The notes under the pieces are model-generated. The model saw only the letters and a program-made list of their open reading frames with translations. It had not been told where the DNA came from and did not search any database. Shown here one piece after another: positions 1 to 8,056 of a stretch of 28,177 nt of DNA; positions within the stretch are counted from its first letter, which is position 1, and each line of letters starts with the position of its first letter. The stretch spans positions 1 to 28,177 of the forward strand of contig SFPN01000022.1 in NCBI GenBank assembly GCA_004551945.1, in the 5' to 3' direction. The stretch is from Clostridiales bacterium (GTDB lineage: Bacteria; Bacillota; Clostridia; Oscillospirales; Oscillospiraceae). The translations under genes and the position numbers were made by a program.

Positions 1-66
1 GTGTAGCACAAGTCCTTGAAGAGGGACGCTAATAACTACTACTCTATAATACAAGGAGGGAAAGTC

Positions 67-1140
67 ATGCAGGAAAATACAAGCTATGTGGAGCTGAGAC
101 ACATTAATAAGCACTTTGGAGACTTTCAGGCCTCCAAGGATATCAATTTCGCCATTCCCAAAGGGCGGCTGGTGGCTCTGCTGGGCCCCAGCGGCAGCGG
201 CAAGACCACCATCCTGCGGATGATCGCAGGGCTGGAAAACCCGGACTCCGGGGAGATCCTCATTGACGGCAAGGTGGTCAACAACATCCCCGGCAGTGAG
301 CGGGGCATCGGGTTCGTTTTTCAGAACTACGCCCTGTTCCGGTACATGACTGTCTATGACAACATCGCCTTCGGCCTGCGGGTAAAGAAGGCCAGCAAGG
401 AGGAGATCGACCAGCGGGTGCGGGAGCTGCTGAAGCTCATCAACTGCGAGGGGCTGGAGAAGCGCTACCCCAGCCAGCTCTCCGGCGGCCAGCGGCAGAG
501 AGTGGCCTTTGCCCGGGCCCTGGCGCCGAACCCGCAGCTTCTGCTGCTGGATGAGCCCTTCGCCGCCATCGACGCCAAGGTGCGGCTGGAGCTGCGCACC
601 TGGCTGCGGGAGATGATCACCCAGCTGCACATCACCAGCATTTTCGTCACCCACGACCAGGACGAGGCCATCGAGGTGGCCGACGACATCATCGTCACCA
701 ACCAGGGCCGGGTGGAGCAGGACGGGACCCCCCAGGAGCTCTACAGCAACCCTGCCACCCCCTTTGTGGCCCGGTTCCTGGGCAATTCCATCCCGGTGAA
801 GAACTACCACGAGTTCCAGTTCTTCGGGGCGGAGGGGCCCGATACCGAGGCCATCCTGCGGCCGGAGTTCATCAGCGTCTACAAGAAAGGCGAGAACGTG
901 CAGTTTAAAAAGTCCGCCGAGGAGGGCGTGGTCCAGGACATCATCTTCCGGGGCAGCAGCCTGGAGATCCGGGTGCTCCTCCACGGCAACCTGCTCTCGG
1001 CCATCCGGAGCATCAACGACCCGCCGGTGGAGATCGGGGAGACTGTGGATGTGTTTATCCACCGCCTGTTCATCATCGACGGGGACAAGATCACCCTGGC
1101 CGACAACCAGTCTCTGAAGAGAGAGAGCGTTATCATTTAA
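67..1140 (+). CDS. cysA: Sulfate/thiosulfate ABC transporter ATP-binding protein (CysA-type)
   Basis: This is the ATPase subunit that powers sulfate import through the membrane permeases. Walker A (GPSGSGKTT, residues 40-48), Q-loop Q86, signature LSGGQ (138-142), Walker B with D162/E163 and the H-loop H196 are all present. A C-terminal TOBE-like regulatory region follows. Its 357 residues match the usual CysA length. The ATG at 67 is chosen because AAGGAGGG (53-60) sits just upstream. A longer reading from TTG at 16 would translate through that Shine-Dalgarno site. The permease and binding-protein genes would lie left of the window. The gene is followed 21 bases later by the AprA-like gene, so it belongs to a sulfate assimilation operon, which favours sulfate over other CUT1-like substrates (inference). 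Confidence 0.9.
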   Translation: MQENTSYVELRHINKHFGDFQASKDINFAIPKGRLVALLGPSGSGKTTILRMIAGLENPDSGEILIDGKVVNNIPGSERGIGFVFQNYALFRYMTVYDNIAFGLRVKKASKEEIDQRVRELLKLINCEGLEKRYPSQLSGGQRQRVAFARALAPNPQLLLLDEPFAAIDAKVRLELRTWLREMITQLHITSIFVTHDQDEAIEVADDIIVTNQGRVEQDGTPQELYSNPATPFVARFLGNSIPVKNYHEFQFFGAEGPDTEAILRPEFISVYKKGENVQFKKSAEEGVVQDIIFRGSSLEIRVLLHGNLLSAIRSINDPPVEIGETVDVFIHRLFIIDGDKITLADNQSLKRESVII

Positions 1141-1161
1141 CGGAAGGGCAGAAAGGAGAAA

Positions 1162-2856
1162 ATGGAAGTGAAGCAAAAGACTCTGACCACCGACCTGCTC
1201 ATCATCGGCGGAGGGACCGCGGGCTGCTACGCCGCCATTACGGCGGCCCGGCAGGCCCCGGACCTGCGCATTCTGGTGGTAGAGAAGGCCAACATCAAGC
1301 GCAGCGGCTGTCTGGCCGCTGGGGTCAACGCCATCAACGCCTACATTACCCAGGGGCAGACCACCCAGGACTATCTGGAGTTTGTCCGCTGGGACGCGGA
1401 GGGCATCATCCGGGATGACCTGGTCCTGTCCATGGCCGAGGAGTTTAACGAAGCCACAGCGGATCTGGAAACCATGGGCCTGGTGATCCAGAAGGATGCC
1501 CAGGGAAACTACGTCTCCCGTGGGAAACAGAACATTAAGATCAACGGGGAAAACATCAAACCCATTCTGGCCCGGCAGGTGCGGAAGTTTGAAAACGTCA
1601 CGGTGCTCAACCATGTGAACATTACCGACTATCTCACCCAGGACGGCCGGGTGTGCGGCGCGGTGGGCTTTTCCGTCAATACGGAAACCGCCTATGTGAT
1701 CGCCGCCCGGGGCGTTCTCTGCGCCACCGGCGGCGCGGCGGGCCTGTACCGGCCCAACAACCCCGGGTTTTCCCGCCACAAGATGTGGTATCCTCCTTTC
1801 AACACCGGCGCGGGCTACGCCATGGGCATCCGGGCCGGGGCGGAGATGACCAGCTTTGAGATGCGCTTTGTGGCCCAGCGGTGCAAGGACACCATCGCCC
1901 CCACCGGCACCATTGCCCTGGGGGTGGGAGCCAAGGAGATTAACGGCTTGGGCGAGGTGTACGAGAAAAAGTACGGCCTTTCCACCTCCGGCCGGGCCTA
2001 CGGCACCACCAATGAAGCCCATGAGGGCCGGGGCCCCTGCTATCTGCGCACCAAAGGGTGTACCCCGGAGCAGGACCAGGACCTGCTCCGTGCTTATCTC
2101 AACATGGCGCCCAGCCAGACCTTAAAGTGGCTGGAGAGCGGCAAGCTCCCCTCCCAGCAAAACGTGGAGGTGGAGGGGACCGAGCCCTATATTGTCGGCG
2201 GACACACCGGCAGCGGCTACTGGGTGGACAGCCAGCGCCGCACCACCCTCCGGGGCCTGTATGCCGCCGGGGATGTGGCCGGGGGCGCGCCGAAAAAATT
2301 CGTCACCGGCGCCTTGGCGGAAGGAAAGCTGGCCGCCCTGGCCTTCCTGGAGGATCAGGAAACCCTTCCTCCTCTCTCTGACCAGGCCCTTTCCCAGGCG
2401 GCCCAGCCTGTGGTGGAGACCTATGAAGCCCACCTTTCCCAAAAGGAGAACACCGGCTACGATGTGTTCCAGCTGGAGGAGGCCATGCAGAAGGTGATGG
2501 ACGAGTACGCCGGCGGCATCCGCACGGCCTACCGCTACAACGCCCGCCAGCTGGCCCTGGCCGGGGAGCGGATCGGGCTGCTGACGGACCTGGCCGGTCA
2601 GCTCCGGGCCGAGGATATGGACGACCTGGTCCACATCTTTGAGCTGTGGGAGCGCCTGGTGGTCTGCCAGTCTCTCATCGCCCATCTGCTGGACCGGAAG
2701 GAGACCCGTTGGCCCGGCTTCGGGGTGAACACAGATTACCCGGAGAAGGACGAGGCCTGTGAATACTACGTCAATTCCAAGCTGGTGGACGGCAAGATTC
2801 AGGTGTTCCACCGCCCCCTGGTGAAAGGAGAGGTTTCCTATGAGCATTCTCATTGA
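1162..2856 (+). CDS. aprA: Adenylylsulfate reductase alpha-like FAD flavoprotein (AprA-like)
   Basis: Flavoprotein of the fumarate reductase/succinate dehydrogenase superfamily, probably reducing APS to sulfite and AMP. The N-terminus has a dinucleotide-binding motif (IIGGGTAGCYAAI, about residues 14-26). An AINAYI stretch resembles AprA, and a C-terminal FAD loop reads GLYAAGDVAGGAPKKFVTGA. At 564 residues it is shorter than dissimilatory AprA (about 650), in line with AprA-like proteins in clostridial sulfate assimilation clusters. GAAAGGAG lies before the ATG. It overlaps the ferredoxin gene by 17 bases, suggesting coupled translation of a two-subunit enzyme. The assignment to APS rather than another substrate rests on the flanking cysA, cysD and cysN, not on verified active-site residues. 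Confidence 0.8.
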   Translation: MEVKQKTLTTDLLIIGGGTAGCYAAITAARQAPDLRILVVEKANIKRSGCLAAGVNAINAYITQGQTTQDYLEFVRWDAEGIIRDDLVLSMAEEFNEATADLETMGLVIQKDAQGNYVSRGKQNIKINGENIKPILARQVRKFENVTVLNHVNITDYLTQDGRVCGAVGFSVNTETAYVIAARGVLCATGGAAGLYRPNNPGFSRHKMWYPPFNTGAGYAMGIRAGAEMTSFEMRFVAQRCKDTIAPTGTIALGVGAKEINGLGEVYEKKYGLSTSGRAYGTTNEAHEGRGPCYLRTKGCTPEQDQDLLRAYLNMAPSQTLKWLESGKLPSQQNVEVEGTEPYIVGGHTGSGYWVDSQRRTTLRGLYAAGDVAGGAPKKFVTGALAEGKLAALAFLEDQETLPPLSDQALSQAAQPVVETYEAHLSQKENTGYDVFQLEEAMQKVMDEYAGGIRTAYRYNARQLALAGERIGLLTDLAGQLRAEDMDDLVHIFELWERLVVCQSLIAHLLDRKETRWPGFGVNTDYPEKDEACEYYVNSKLVDGKIQVFHRPLVKGEVSYEHSH

Positions 2857-3154
2857 GCAGAGCGCATGTGCCGCCTGCGGAAGCTGCACCGAGGTCTGCC
2901 CCGGCAACCTGATTAAGCGCAGGCCGGACGGAACCGCCTACTTAAAGCACCCGGAGGAGTGCTGGGGCTGCGCCTCCTGCCTGAAGGAGTGCCGCCATGA
3001 GGCCATTTCCTATTTCCTGGGGGCGGACATCGGCGGCCGGGGAAGCCTGATGCAGACAAAGTCCCGGGGAGATCTGCAGACCTGGATCATCCGAAGAAGG
3101 GGAGAGGCCCCCATTACCATCACCGTAGACCGGCGAAACGCCAATAAATATTAA
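2840..3154 (+). CDS. aprB: Adenylylsulfate reductase beta-like ferredoxin, 2x[4Fe-4S] (AprB-like)
   Basis: Small iron-sulfur protein of 104 residues, expected to pass electrons to the AprA-like flavoprotein. Two clusters are visible: CAACGSCTEVCP near the N-terminus and CWGCASCLKEC about 30 residues later. The short C-terminal part (residues about 65-104) has no obvious domain. Dissimilatory AprB is nearer 150 residues with a longer tail, so this is a compact version. It starts inside the end of the alpha gene (17-base overlap) behind an AAAGGAGAGG site, and cysD follows after 19 bases. A generic ferredoxin is the alternative, but the overlap with aprA makes a dedicated subunit more likely. 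Confidence 0.8.
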   Translation: MSILIEQSACAACGSCTEVCPGNLIKRRPDGTAYLKHPEECWGCASCLKECRHEAISYFLGADIGGRGSLMQTKSRGDLQTWIIRRRGEAPITITVDRRNANKY

Positions 3155-3173
3155 ATGAAGGAGGGATCACCCC

Positions 3174-4076
3174 ATGGGAGAACTGTCCCATCTGGAAAAG
3201 CTGGAGGCGGAGGCCATCTACATTATCCGGGAGGTGGCCGCCGAATGTGAGAAGCCTGTCATGCTGTACTCCATCGGCAAGGACAGCTCCGTGCTGCTGC
3301 ACCTGGCCCTCAAGGCCTTTTATCCGGAGAAGCCGCCGTTCCCTTTTATGCATATCGACACCACCTGGAAGTTCAAGGAGATGATCCAGTTCCGGGACCA
3401 TGTGGCGGAAAAGTATGGGCTGGATATGCTGGTCTATCGCAACGAGGAAGGGATCAAGCAGGGGATCAACCCCTTTGACCACGGCTCGGCCTACACAGAC
3501 ATTATGAAAACCCAGGCCCTGAAGCAGGCCCTCACCAAGTACGGCTTTACCGCCGCCTTCGGCGGCGGCCGGCGGGACGAGGAAAAGTCCCGGGCCAAGG
3601 AGCGCATCTTCTCCTTCCGCAACGCCGAGCAGGCCTGGGACCCCAAGAAGCAGCGCCCGGAGATGTGGAAGCTCTACAACACCCGCATCCACAAGGGGGA
3701 GAGCATCCGGGTGTTCCCCATCTCCAACTGGACGGAGAAGGACATCTGGCAGTACATCCGCCAGGAGGGCATCGAGATCGTTCCCCTGTACTTTGCCAAG
3801 GAGCGGCCGGTGGTCCTGCGGGACGGCAACTATATCATGGTGGACGACGACCGGATGCGGCTTCTCCCCGGGGAAACGCCGGAGCAGAAGATGGTCCGCT
3901 TCCGCACTCTGGGCTGTTACCCCCTCACCGGCGGGGTGGAATCCCAGGCGGACACCCTGGACGCCATCATCGAGGAAACCCTCAGCGCCGTGACCTCGGA
4001 GCGCACCAGCCGGGTCATTGACAAGGACGGCGGAGAGGCCAGCATGGAAAAACGGAAACGGGAGGGGTATTTCTGA
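3174..4076 (+). CDS. cysD: Sulfate adenylyltransferase subunit 2
   Basis: Catalytic subunit of ATP sulfurylase, joining sulfate and ATP to give APS and pyrophosphate, driven by the GTPase CysN. It belongs to the PAPS reductase/ATP pyrophosphatase fold: the PP-loop reads YSIGKDSSVLLHLALKAF (about residues 32-49), followed by the family stretch HIDTTWKFKEM and the conserved GGGRRDEEKSRAKER. The 300 residues equal the usual CysD length. A GGAGGG site precedes the ATG at 3174. Its TGA overlaps the cysN ATG by one base (ATGA-type junction), so CysD and CysN are probably translated in step. It is not a PAPS reductase, because the CysD-specific motifs and the cysN partner are both present. Confidence 0.95.
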   Translation: MGELSHLEKLEAEAIYIIREVAAECEKPVMLYSIGKDSSVLLHLALKAFYPEKPPFPFMHIDTTWKFKEMIQFRDHVAEKYGLDMLVYRNEEGIKQGINPFDHGSAYTDIMKTQALKQALTKYGFTAAFGGGRRDEEKSRAKERIFSFRNAEQAWDPKKQRPEMWKLYNTRIHKGESIRVFPISNWTEKDIWQYIRQEGIEIVPLYFAKERPVVLRDGNYIMVDDDRMRLLPGETPEQKMVRFRTLGCYPLTGGVESQADTLDAIIEETLSAVTSERTSRVIDKDGGEASMEKRKREGYF

Positions 4077-5692
4077 TGGGAAAGGATCAAGCGGCAAACG
4101 GCCTGCTGAAATTTATCACCTGCGGGAGCGTGGACGACGGCAAATCCACCCTGATCGGCCACATCCTGTATGACACCAAGCTCCTGTACACCGACCAGGA
4201 GCAGGCCCTGGAGCTGGACAGCAAGGTGGGCTCCCGGGGGGGCAAGCTGGACTACTCCCTGCTGCTGGACGGCCTTATGGCCGAGCGGGAGCAGGGCATC
4301 ACCATCGACGTGGCCTACCGGTACTTTACCACCGACCGGCGGAGCTTCATCGTGGCGGACACCCCGGGCCACGAGGAGTACACCCGCAACATGGCGGTGG
4401 GTGCCTCCTTTGCGGACCTGGCGGTGATCCTGGTGGACGCCTCCAAGGGGGTTCTGGTCCAGACCCGCCGCCACGCCCGCATCTGCGCCCTCATGGGCAT
4501 CCGCGCCTTTGTGTTCGCGGTGAACAAGATGGACCTGGTGGACTACAGCCAGGCCCGGTTCCAGGAGATCAAGGAGCAGATCGACCAGCTGCGGGAGGAA
4601 CTGGGTCTGGAGAACGTGAAGATCATCCCCCTCTCGGCCACCGAGGGGGCCAACGTGACCACCGATTCTCCCGAGATGCCCTGGTACGACGGCGGCGCGC
4701 TGCTGGCCTACCTGGAGACGGTCCAGGTGGACAGCCCCAGCCAGGAGGAGGGCTTTTACCTGCCGGTCCAGCGGGTCTGCCGGCCGGACCACACCTTCCG
4801 GGGCTTCCAGGGACAGATTGAGTCCGGAGAGCTGGCGGTGGGGGACCAGATCACGGTCCTGCCCAGCGGCACCCAGGCAGGGGTCAAGACCATTCTGGTA
4901 GGGGACCGGGAGAGCCAGGCGGCGGCAGCCGGCCAGCCGGTTACCGTTCAGCTGGACCGGGAGATCGATATCTCCCGGGGCTGCGTGCTGGTGAAGGACA
5001 CCCAGCTGAAGGTCTCCAACCGGATCGAGGCCATGCTTCTGTGGATGGACGACGAGACCCTGTCGGGCAGCCGGACCATGTTCGTCAAAGCGGGCACCCA
5101 GATGATTCCGGGCACCATCACGGAGATCCAATACGTGGTGGACGTGAACACCGGGGAGCACAGAACTGCCAGAAACCTTCAGAAAAACGAGATCGCCCGG
5201 TGCGTCATTGAGCTGGCTCAGCCCATCGTGGTTGATCTCTTTTCCAAGCACAGAACCCTGGGGGAGCTGATCCTCATTGACCGCCTCACCAACGCCACCA
5301 GCGCCTGCGGCGTCATTCAGGAGATTTCCAGCGCCCAGGGAGAAAAGGAGAAGGAGATTACTCCGGCCCTCCGGGCCAAGCACCTGGGCCAGTCCCCCCT
5401 GGTGATCCTGGCCCACGACGGGAAAGCGGCCGGGAAGATCGAAGGGGAGCTGCTCAGCCGGGGCCTGCACACCATGACCGTCCAGGCCAGCGGGGAACAG
5501 TTGATCTTCGCCGCCGAGCTTCTGTGGCAGGCGGGGCTGATTACCATTTTGCCGGGGGACCGTCTGGACGCCGGCACGGAGGCCGGCCTGCGGGAGAAGA
5601 TGCACGGCAGAGCCCTTCTGGACCTGCGGGAGGGCGGCCCGGCAGAGGACCGGTCCCTGTACGAAAACATGGTAAACTATTCCTTCTATTGA
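4076..5692 (+). CDS. cysN: Sulfate adenylyltransferase subunit 1 with extra C-terminal domain
   Basis: GTPase subunit of ATP sulfurylase. G-motifs are clear: GSVDDGKST (17-25), DTPGHE (95-100), NKMD (150-153) and the SATEG loop (187-191). EF-Tu-like beta-barrel domains follow. CysN proper would end near residue 418. This protein continues to 538, longer than CysN alone (about 475) and shorter than CysNC/NodQ fusions (about 630). The extra 120 residues resemble a worn APS kinase: LVILAHDGKAAGK (442-454) sits where the kinase P-loop would be but lacks the first glycine and the Ser/Thr after GK, and AAELLWQAGLITIL resembles the AKLMADAGLVVL region of CysC. The kinase activity is probably lost. 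It is the last gene of the operon, with a terminator 28 bases on. Confidence 0.93.
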   Translation: MGKDQAANGLLKFITCGSVDDGKSTLIGHILYDTKLLYTDQEQALELDSKVGSRGGKLDYSLLLDGLMAEREQGITIDVAYRYFTTDRRSFIVADTPGHEEYTRNMAVGASFADLAVILVDASKGVLVQTRRHARICALMGIRAFVFAVNKMDLVDYSQARFQEIKEQIDQLREELGLENVKIIPLSATEGANVTTDSPEMPWYDGGALLAYLETVQVDSPSQEEGFYLPVQRVCRPDHTFRGFQGQIESGELAVGDQITVLPSGTQAGVKTILVGDRESQAAAAGQPVTVQLDREIDISRGCVLVKDTQLKVSNRIEAMLLWMDDETLSGSRTMFVKAGTQMIPGTITEIQYVVDVNTGEHRTARNLQKNEIARCVIELAQPIVVDLFSKHRTLGELILIDRLTNATSACGVIQEISSAQGEKEKEITPALRAKHLGQSPLVILAHDGKAAGKIEGELLSRGLHTMTVQASGEQLIFAAELLWQAGLITILPGDRLDAGTEAGLREKMHGRALLDLREGGPAEDRSLYENMVNYSFY

Positions 5693-5720
5693 TCCTCCAG
5701 GGAAAATACGGGAATCCATG

Positions 5721-5760
5721 GCGGGGCCGGGAAGCATTTTCCGGCCCCGCCCTCTGTTTT
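5721..5760 (+). terminator. Intrinsic terminator of the sulfate operon
   Basis: GCGGGGCCGG (5721-5730) pairs perfectly with CCGGCCCCGC (5741-5750) around a 10-base loop, followed by CCTCTGTTTT. It lies 28 bases after the cysN stop codon and upstream of the next promoter. Confidence 0.8.
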
Positions 5761-5812
5761 CCAAGGGGATTCCTGGGTTTTGTTACAGAAATGTTAATAT
5801 TTTGTCTCTTTC

Positions 5813-5841
5813 TTGCAGAACTACCGGAGGTGTGTTATACT
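5813..5841 (+). promoter_or_regulatory. Sigma-A-type promoter for the M23 hydrolase gene
   Basis: TTGCAG (5813-5818), a 17-base spacer, then TATACT (5836-5841) with an extended -10 TGT in front. Transcription should start near 5848, about 55 bases before the ATG at 5903. Confidence 0.75.
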
Positions 5842-5902
5842 GAAGCCGAACGTGCAAACCGGCACGTTTACGTGCAGCGAGAAAAATACGAGGTGAATCA
5901 TC

Positions 5903-7246
5903 ATGCACTACGCAACAAAACATTTCCATGGCCGTCTGCGCCGCGCCGGCGCGCTGGTGCTGGCCCTGGTCATGGTGTTCTGCGCAATGACGGTGGTGGT
6001 GCCCCAGGCCCAGGCAGCGGTTACCAAGGAACAGATCAACAACCTGAAAAACCAGGCCTCCACCCTCAGCACCCAGAAGGCCCAGATTCAGGCGGAGCTG
6101 AACAAACTGGCCAGCTCCAAGGACGCCGCCTTGGACGAGAAGATCCTGCTGGAGGAAAAGATCAACGTCCTCCGCCAGGAGATCACCGTCTCTGAGGAGG
6201 CCATCCAGAAATACGGCGAAATGATCGCCCTGAAGGAAGAGGAACTGGCCGAGGCCCAGGAGAAAGAGGCCCAGTATTACGACAAGTTCTGCGAGCGCGT
6301 GCGGAGCATGGAGGAGCGGGGAGACATCTCCTACTGGTCTGTGCTCTTTAACGCCAGCAGCTTTTCCGACCTGCTGGACCGGGTGAACGCCATCTCCGAA
6401 GTGGTGGATTATGACAACCAGATCATGGACGAGCTGGCTGCCGCCCGCCAGGCAGTGGCAGACGCCAAGGCAGATCTGGAGGAAAACAAGGCCGCCGAGG
6501 AGGAAACCAAGAAAAACCTCACCGCTCAGAAGGCCGACCTGGAGGCTGACCAGGCCCAGGTGGAGCAGCTGATCGCCCAGATTACCAGCCAGGCCGACGT
6601 CTACGAGCAGAAGATGCACGAGGTGGAGGAGGACTCTGCGTCGGTTGCCAAGCAGATCTCCCAGGCCGAGGCCACCTACGCCGCCCAGCTGGAAGCCCAG
6701 CGGAAGGCGGAAGAGGCCAGAAAGAAGGCCGAAGCGGAAGCCGCAGCCAAAAAGGCCGCAGAAGAGGCAGCCAAAAAGAACCAGAGCAGCTCCAGCAGCA
6801 GTTCCAGCAGCTCCAGCAGTTCCAGCAGCAGCTCCGGCTCTGTGGGCAGCGGCGGCTACATGTGGCCCCTGTCCGGATACACCCGGGTTTCTTCCCCCTT
6901 CGGGTATAGAAACTGCCCCTTCCACGGCAGAGAGCTTCACGGCGGCTGCGACGTGCCCGCCCCCGCCGGTACCCCCGTCATGGCAGCCAAGAGCGGTGTG
7001 GTCATCATTTCTACTTACGGTTCCTCCTACGGAAACTATGTGACCATCGCCCACAGCGACGGCAGCCGGACCCTGTACGCCCATATGTCCTCCCGGGCTG
7101 TGTCCCCCGGCACCTCTGTGAGCCAGGGTCAGGTCATCGGCTATGTGGGCTCCACTGGCAGTTCCACCGGAAACCATCTGCACTTTGAGCTGTGGCTCAA
7201 CAGCTCCAGCAGCAGCCGGGTGAACCCTGTGGCTTACTGCTTCTAA
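5903..7246 (+). CDS. Secreted murein hydrolase/activator, coiled coil plus M23 peptidase domain
   Basis: Exported peptidoglycan endopeptidase or hydrolase activator of the EnvC/NlpD-like M23 family. A signal peptide (residues 1-36, hydrophobic core ALVLALVMVFCAM, likely cleavage after AQA) is followed by a long Ala/Glu/Lys-rich coiled coil (about 40-290). Next come 17 consecutive serines (295-311) and a C-terminal LytM domain. Zinc-site residues are intact: H346 and D350 in HGGCD, and H425/H427 in HLHFE, with H394 in YAHM. Intact ligands argue for a real metallopeptidase rather than a degenerate activator. GAGGTGAA precedes the ATG. It is a single-gene unit with its own promoter and terminator. 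The coiled coil may contact a divisome or FtsEX-type partner, by analogy only. Confidence 0.88.
   Translation: MHYATKHFHGRLRRAGALVLALVMVFCAMTVVVPQAQAAVTKEQINNLKNQASTLSTQKAQIQAELNKLASSKDAALDEKILLEEKINVLRQEITVSEEAIQKYGEMIALKEEELAEAQEKEAQYYDKFCERVRSMEERGDISYWSVLFNASSFSDLLDRVNAISEVVDYDNQIMDELAAARQAVADAKADLEENKAAEEETKKNLTAQKADLEADQAQVEQLIAQITSQADVYEQKMHEVEEDSASVAKQISQAEATYAAQLEAQRKAEEARKKAEAEAAAKKAAEEAAKKNQSSSSSSSSSSSSSSSSSGSVGSGGYMWPLSGYTRVSSPFGYRNCPFHGRELHGGCDVPAPAGTPVMAAKSGVVIISTYGSSYGNYVTIAHSDGSRTLYAHMSSRAVSPGTSVSQGQVIGYVGSTGSSTGNHLHFELWLNSSSSSRVNPVAYCF
6785..6835 (+). repeat. Poly-serine codon repeat in the M23 gene
   Basis: Seventeen serine codons in a row, a mix of AGC, AGT and TCC arranged as short near-repeats, link the coiled coil to the peptidase domain. 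The tract is low-complexity and could change length by slippage in whole codons. Confidence 0.85.
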
Positions 7247-7263
7247 TTGAGTTAACAAACCCA

Positions 7264-7306
7264 AAGCGGACCGCGCGAAAAAAGCGCGGTCCGCTTATAT
7301 TTTTCC
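7264..7306 (+). terminator. Strong intrinsic terminator after the M23 gene
   Basis: A perfect 13-base stem (7264-7276 with 7284-7296), a 7-base A-rich loop, then ATATTTTTCCC. It begins 17 bases after the stop codon. Confidence 0.9.
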
Positions 7307-7345
7307 CTCCTTTGGTAAAGGCTAGAGGCAAAGGAGGGGACCACT

Positions 7346-8026
7346 TTGGAATGGATCACCACAGCGCTCACCGCGCTGTTCTCGTATTTTTATATGTTCC
7401 TCATCGCCAAGCTCATGGGCCACCGGCAGATCTCCCAGCTGGACGCCTTCGACTATATCACGGGCATCACTTTGGGCTCCATCGCTGCAGAGCTGGCCAC
7501 CGAGCTGGAAAACCCCATGCGGCCGGTGATCGCCATGGCGGTGTACGGCCTTCTGACCCTGCTCATGAACCAGATCACTTTGCGGCGCAACCGGAGCCGG
7601 AAGTTCATCGAGGGTACCCCCACCATCCTCTTTCACAACGGCAAGCTCTACCGGCAGAACTTAAAGAAGGCCAAGCTGGATTTAAGCGAGTTCATGGTGC
7701 TCTGCCGCCAGCAGGGGTACTTTGACCTGAGCCAGGTGTACAGCGTGGTCTTTGAGCACAACGGTTCCCTGTCCATCCTCCCCCGGGAGGCGGACCGGCC
7801 GGCCACTCCCAAGGATCTGGGGCAGAGCCCCAAGCAGTCCACCTTCTTTACGGAGGTCATTATGGACGGCCGGGTCTTGAAGGAGAACCTCCACCGGCTG
7901 GGGAAGGAGGAAAAATGGCTGCAAAAGCAGCTGGAGGACCAGGGCTACCACACCCACCGGGAGATCTTTTTGGGCCTTTGCGACCAGAACGACACCCTGA
8001 CCCTCTACCCGCCCTGTGAAGACTGA
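7346..8026 (+). CDS. DUF421 (YetF-type) membrane protein
   Basis: Membrane protein of the DUF421/YetF family; molecular role unknown. The N-terminal third holds about three membrane segments (about residues 4-22, 37-55 and 62-78), including the family stretch MGHRQISQLDAFDYITG. A cytoplasmic mixed alpha/beta domain follows, with the typical EGTPTILFHNGKL and FDLSQVYSVVFEHNGSLS runs. The 226 residues are normal for the family. The start is a TTG at 7346, chosen because AAAGGAGGG (7330-7338) lies seven bases upstream and no ATG fits. Only about 40 bases separate it from the strong M23 terminator and no promoter is evident there, so expression may rely on read-through. It converges on trmO. Confidence 0.85.
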   Translation: MEWITTALTALFSYFYMFLIAKLMGHRQISQLDAFDYITGITLGSIAAELATELENPMRPVIAMAVYGLLTLLMNQITLRRNRSRKFIEGTPTILFHNGKLYRQNLKKAKLDLSEFMVLCRQQGYFDLSQVYSVVFEHNGSLSILPREADRPATPKDLGQSPKQSTFFTEVIMDGRVLKENLHRLGKEEKWLQKQLEDQGYHTHREIFLGLCDQNDTLTLYPPCED

Positions 8027-8056
8027 AAAACGAGCGCATCTGGTGATCAGATGCGC
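8026..8056 (-). terminator. Intrinsic terminator of trmO
   Basis: Read on the minus strand, GCGCATCTG (8048-8056) and CAGATGCGC (8034-8042) form a 9-base stem that overlaps the trmO stop codon, followed by TCGTTTTT. On the plus strand no T-run follows, so it acts mainly on trmO. Confidence 0.75.

Noticed and set aside
45..50. Consensus TATAAT just before cysA
   Set aside because: The only -35-like hexamer (TTGAAG, 16-21) is 23 bases away, and transcription would start inside the ribosome site.
3917..5764. A 615-codon minus-strand frame opposite cysN
   Set aside because: Shadow of cysD/cysN in GC-rich DNA; the product has no recognisable motif and crosses the operon terminator.
5783..7264. 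A 493-codon minus-strand frame opposite the M23 gene
   Set aside because: Leu/Gly/His-rich shadow frame; the plus-strand gene has signal peptide, promoter, ribosome site and zinc ligands.
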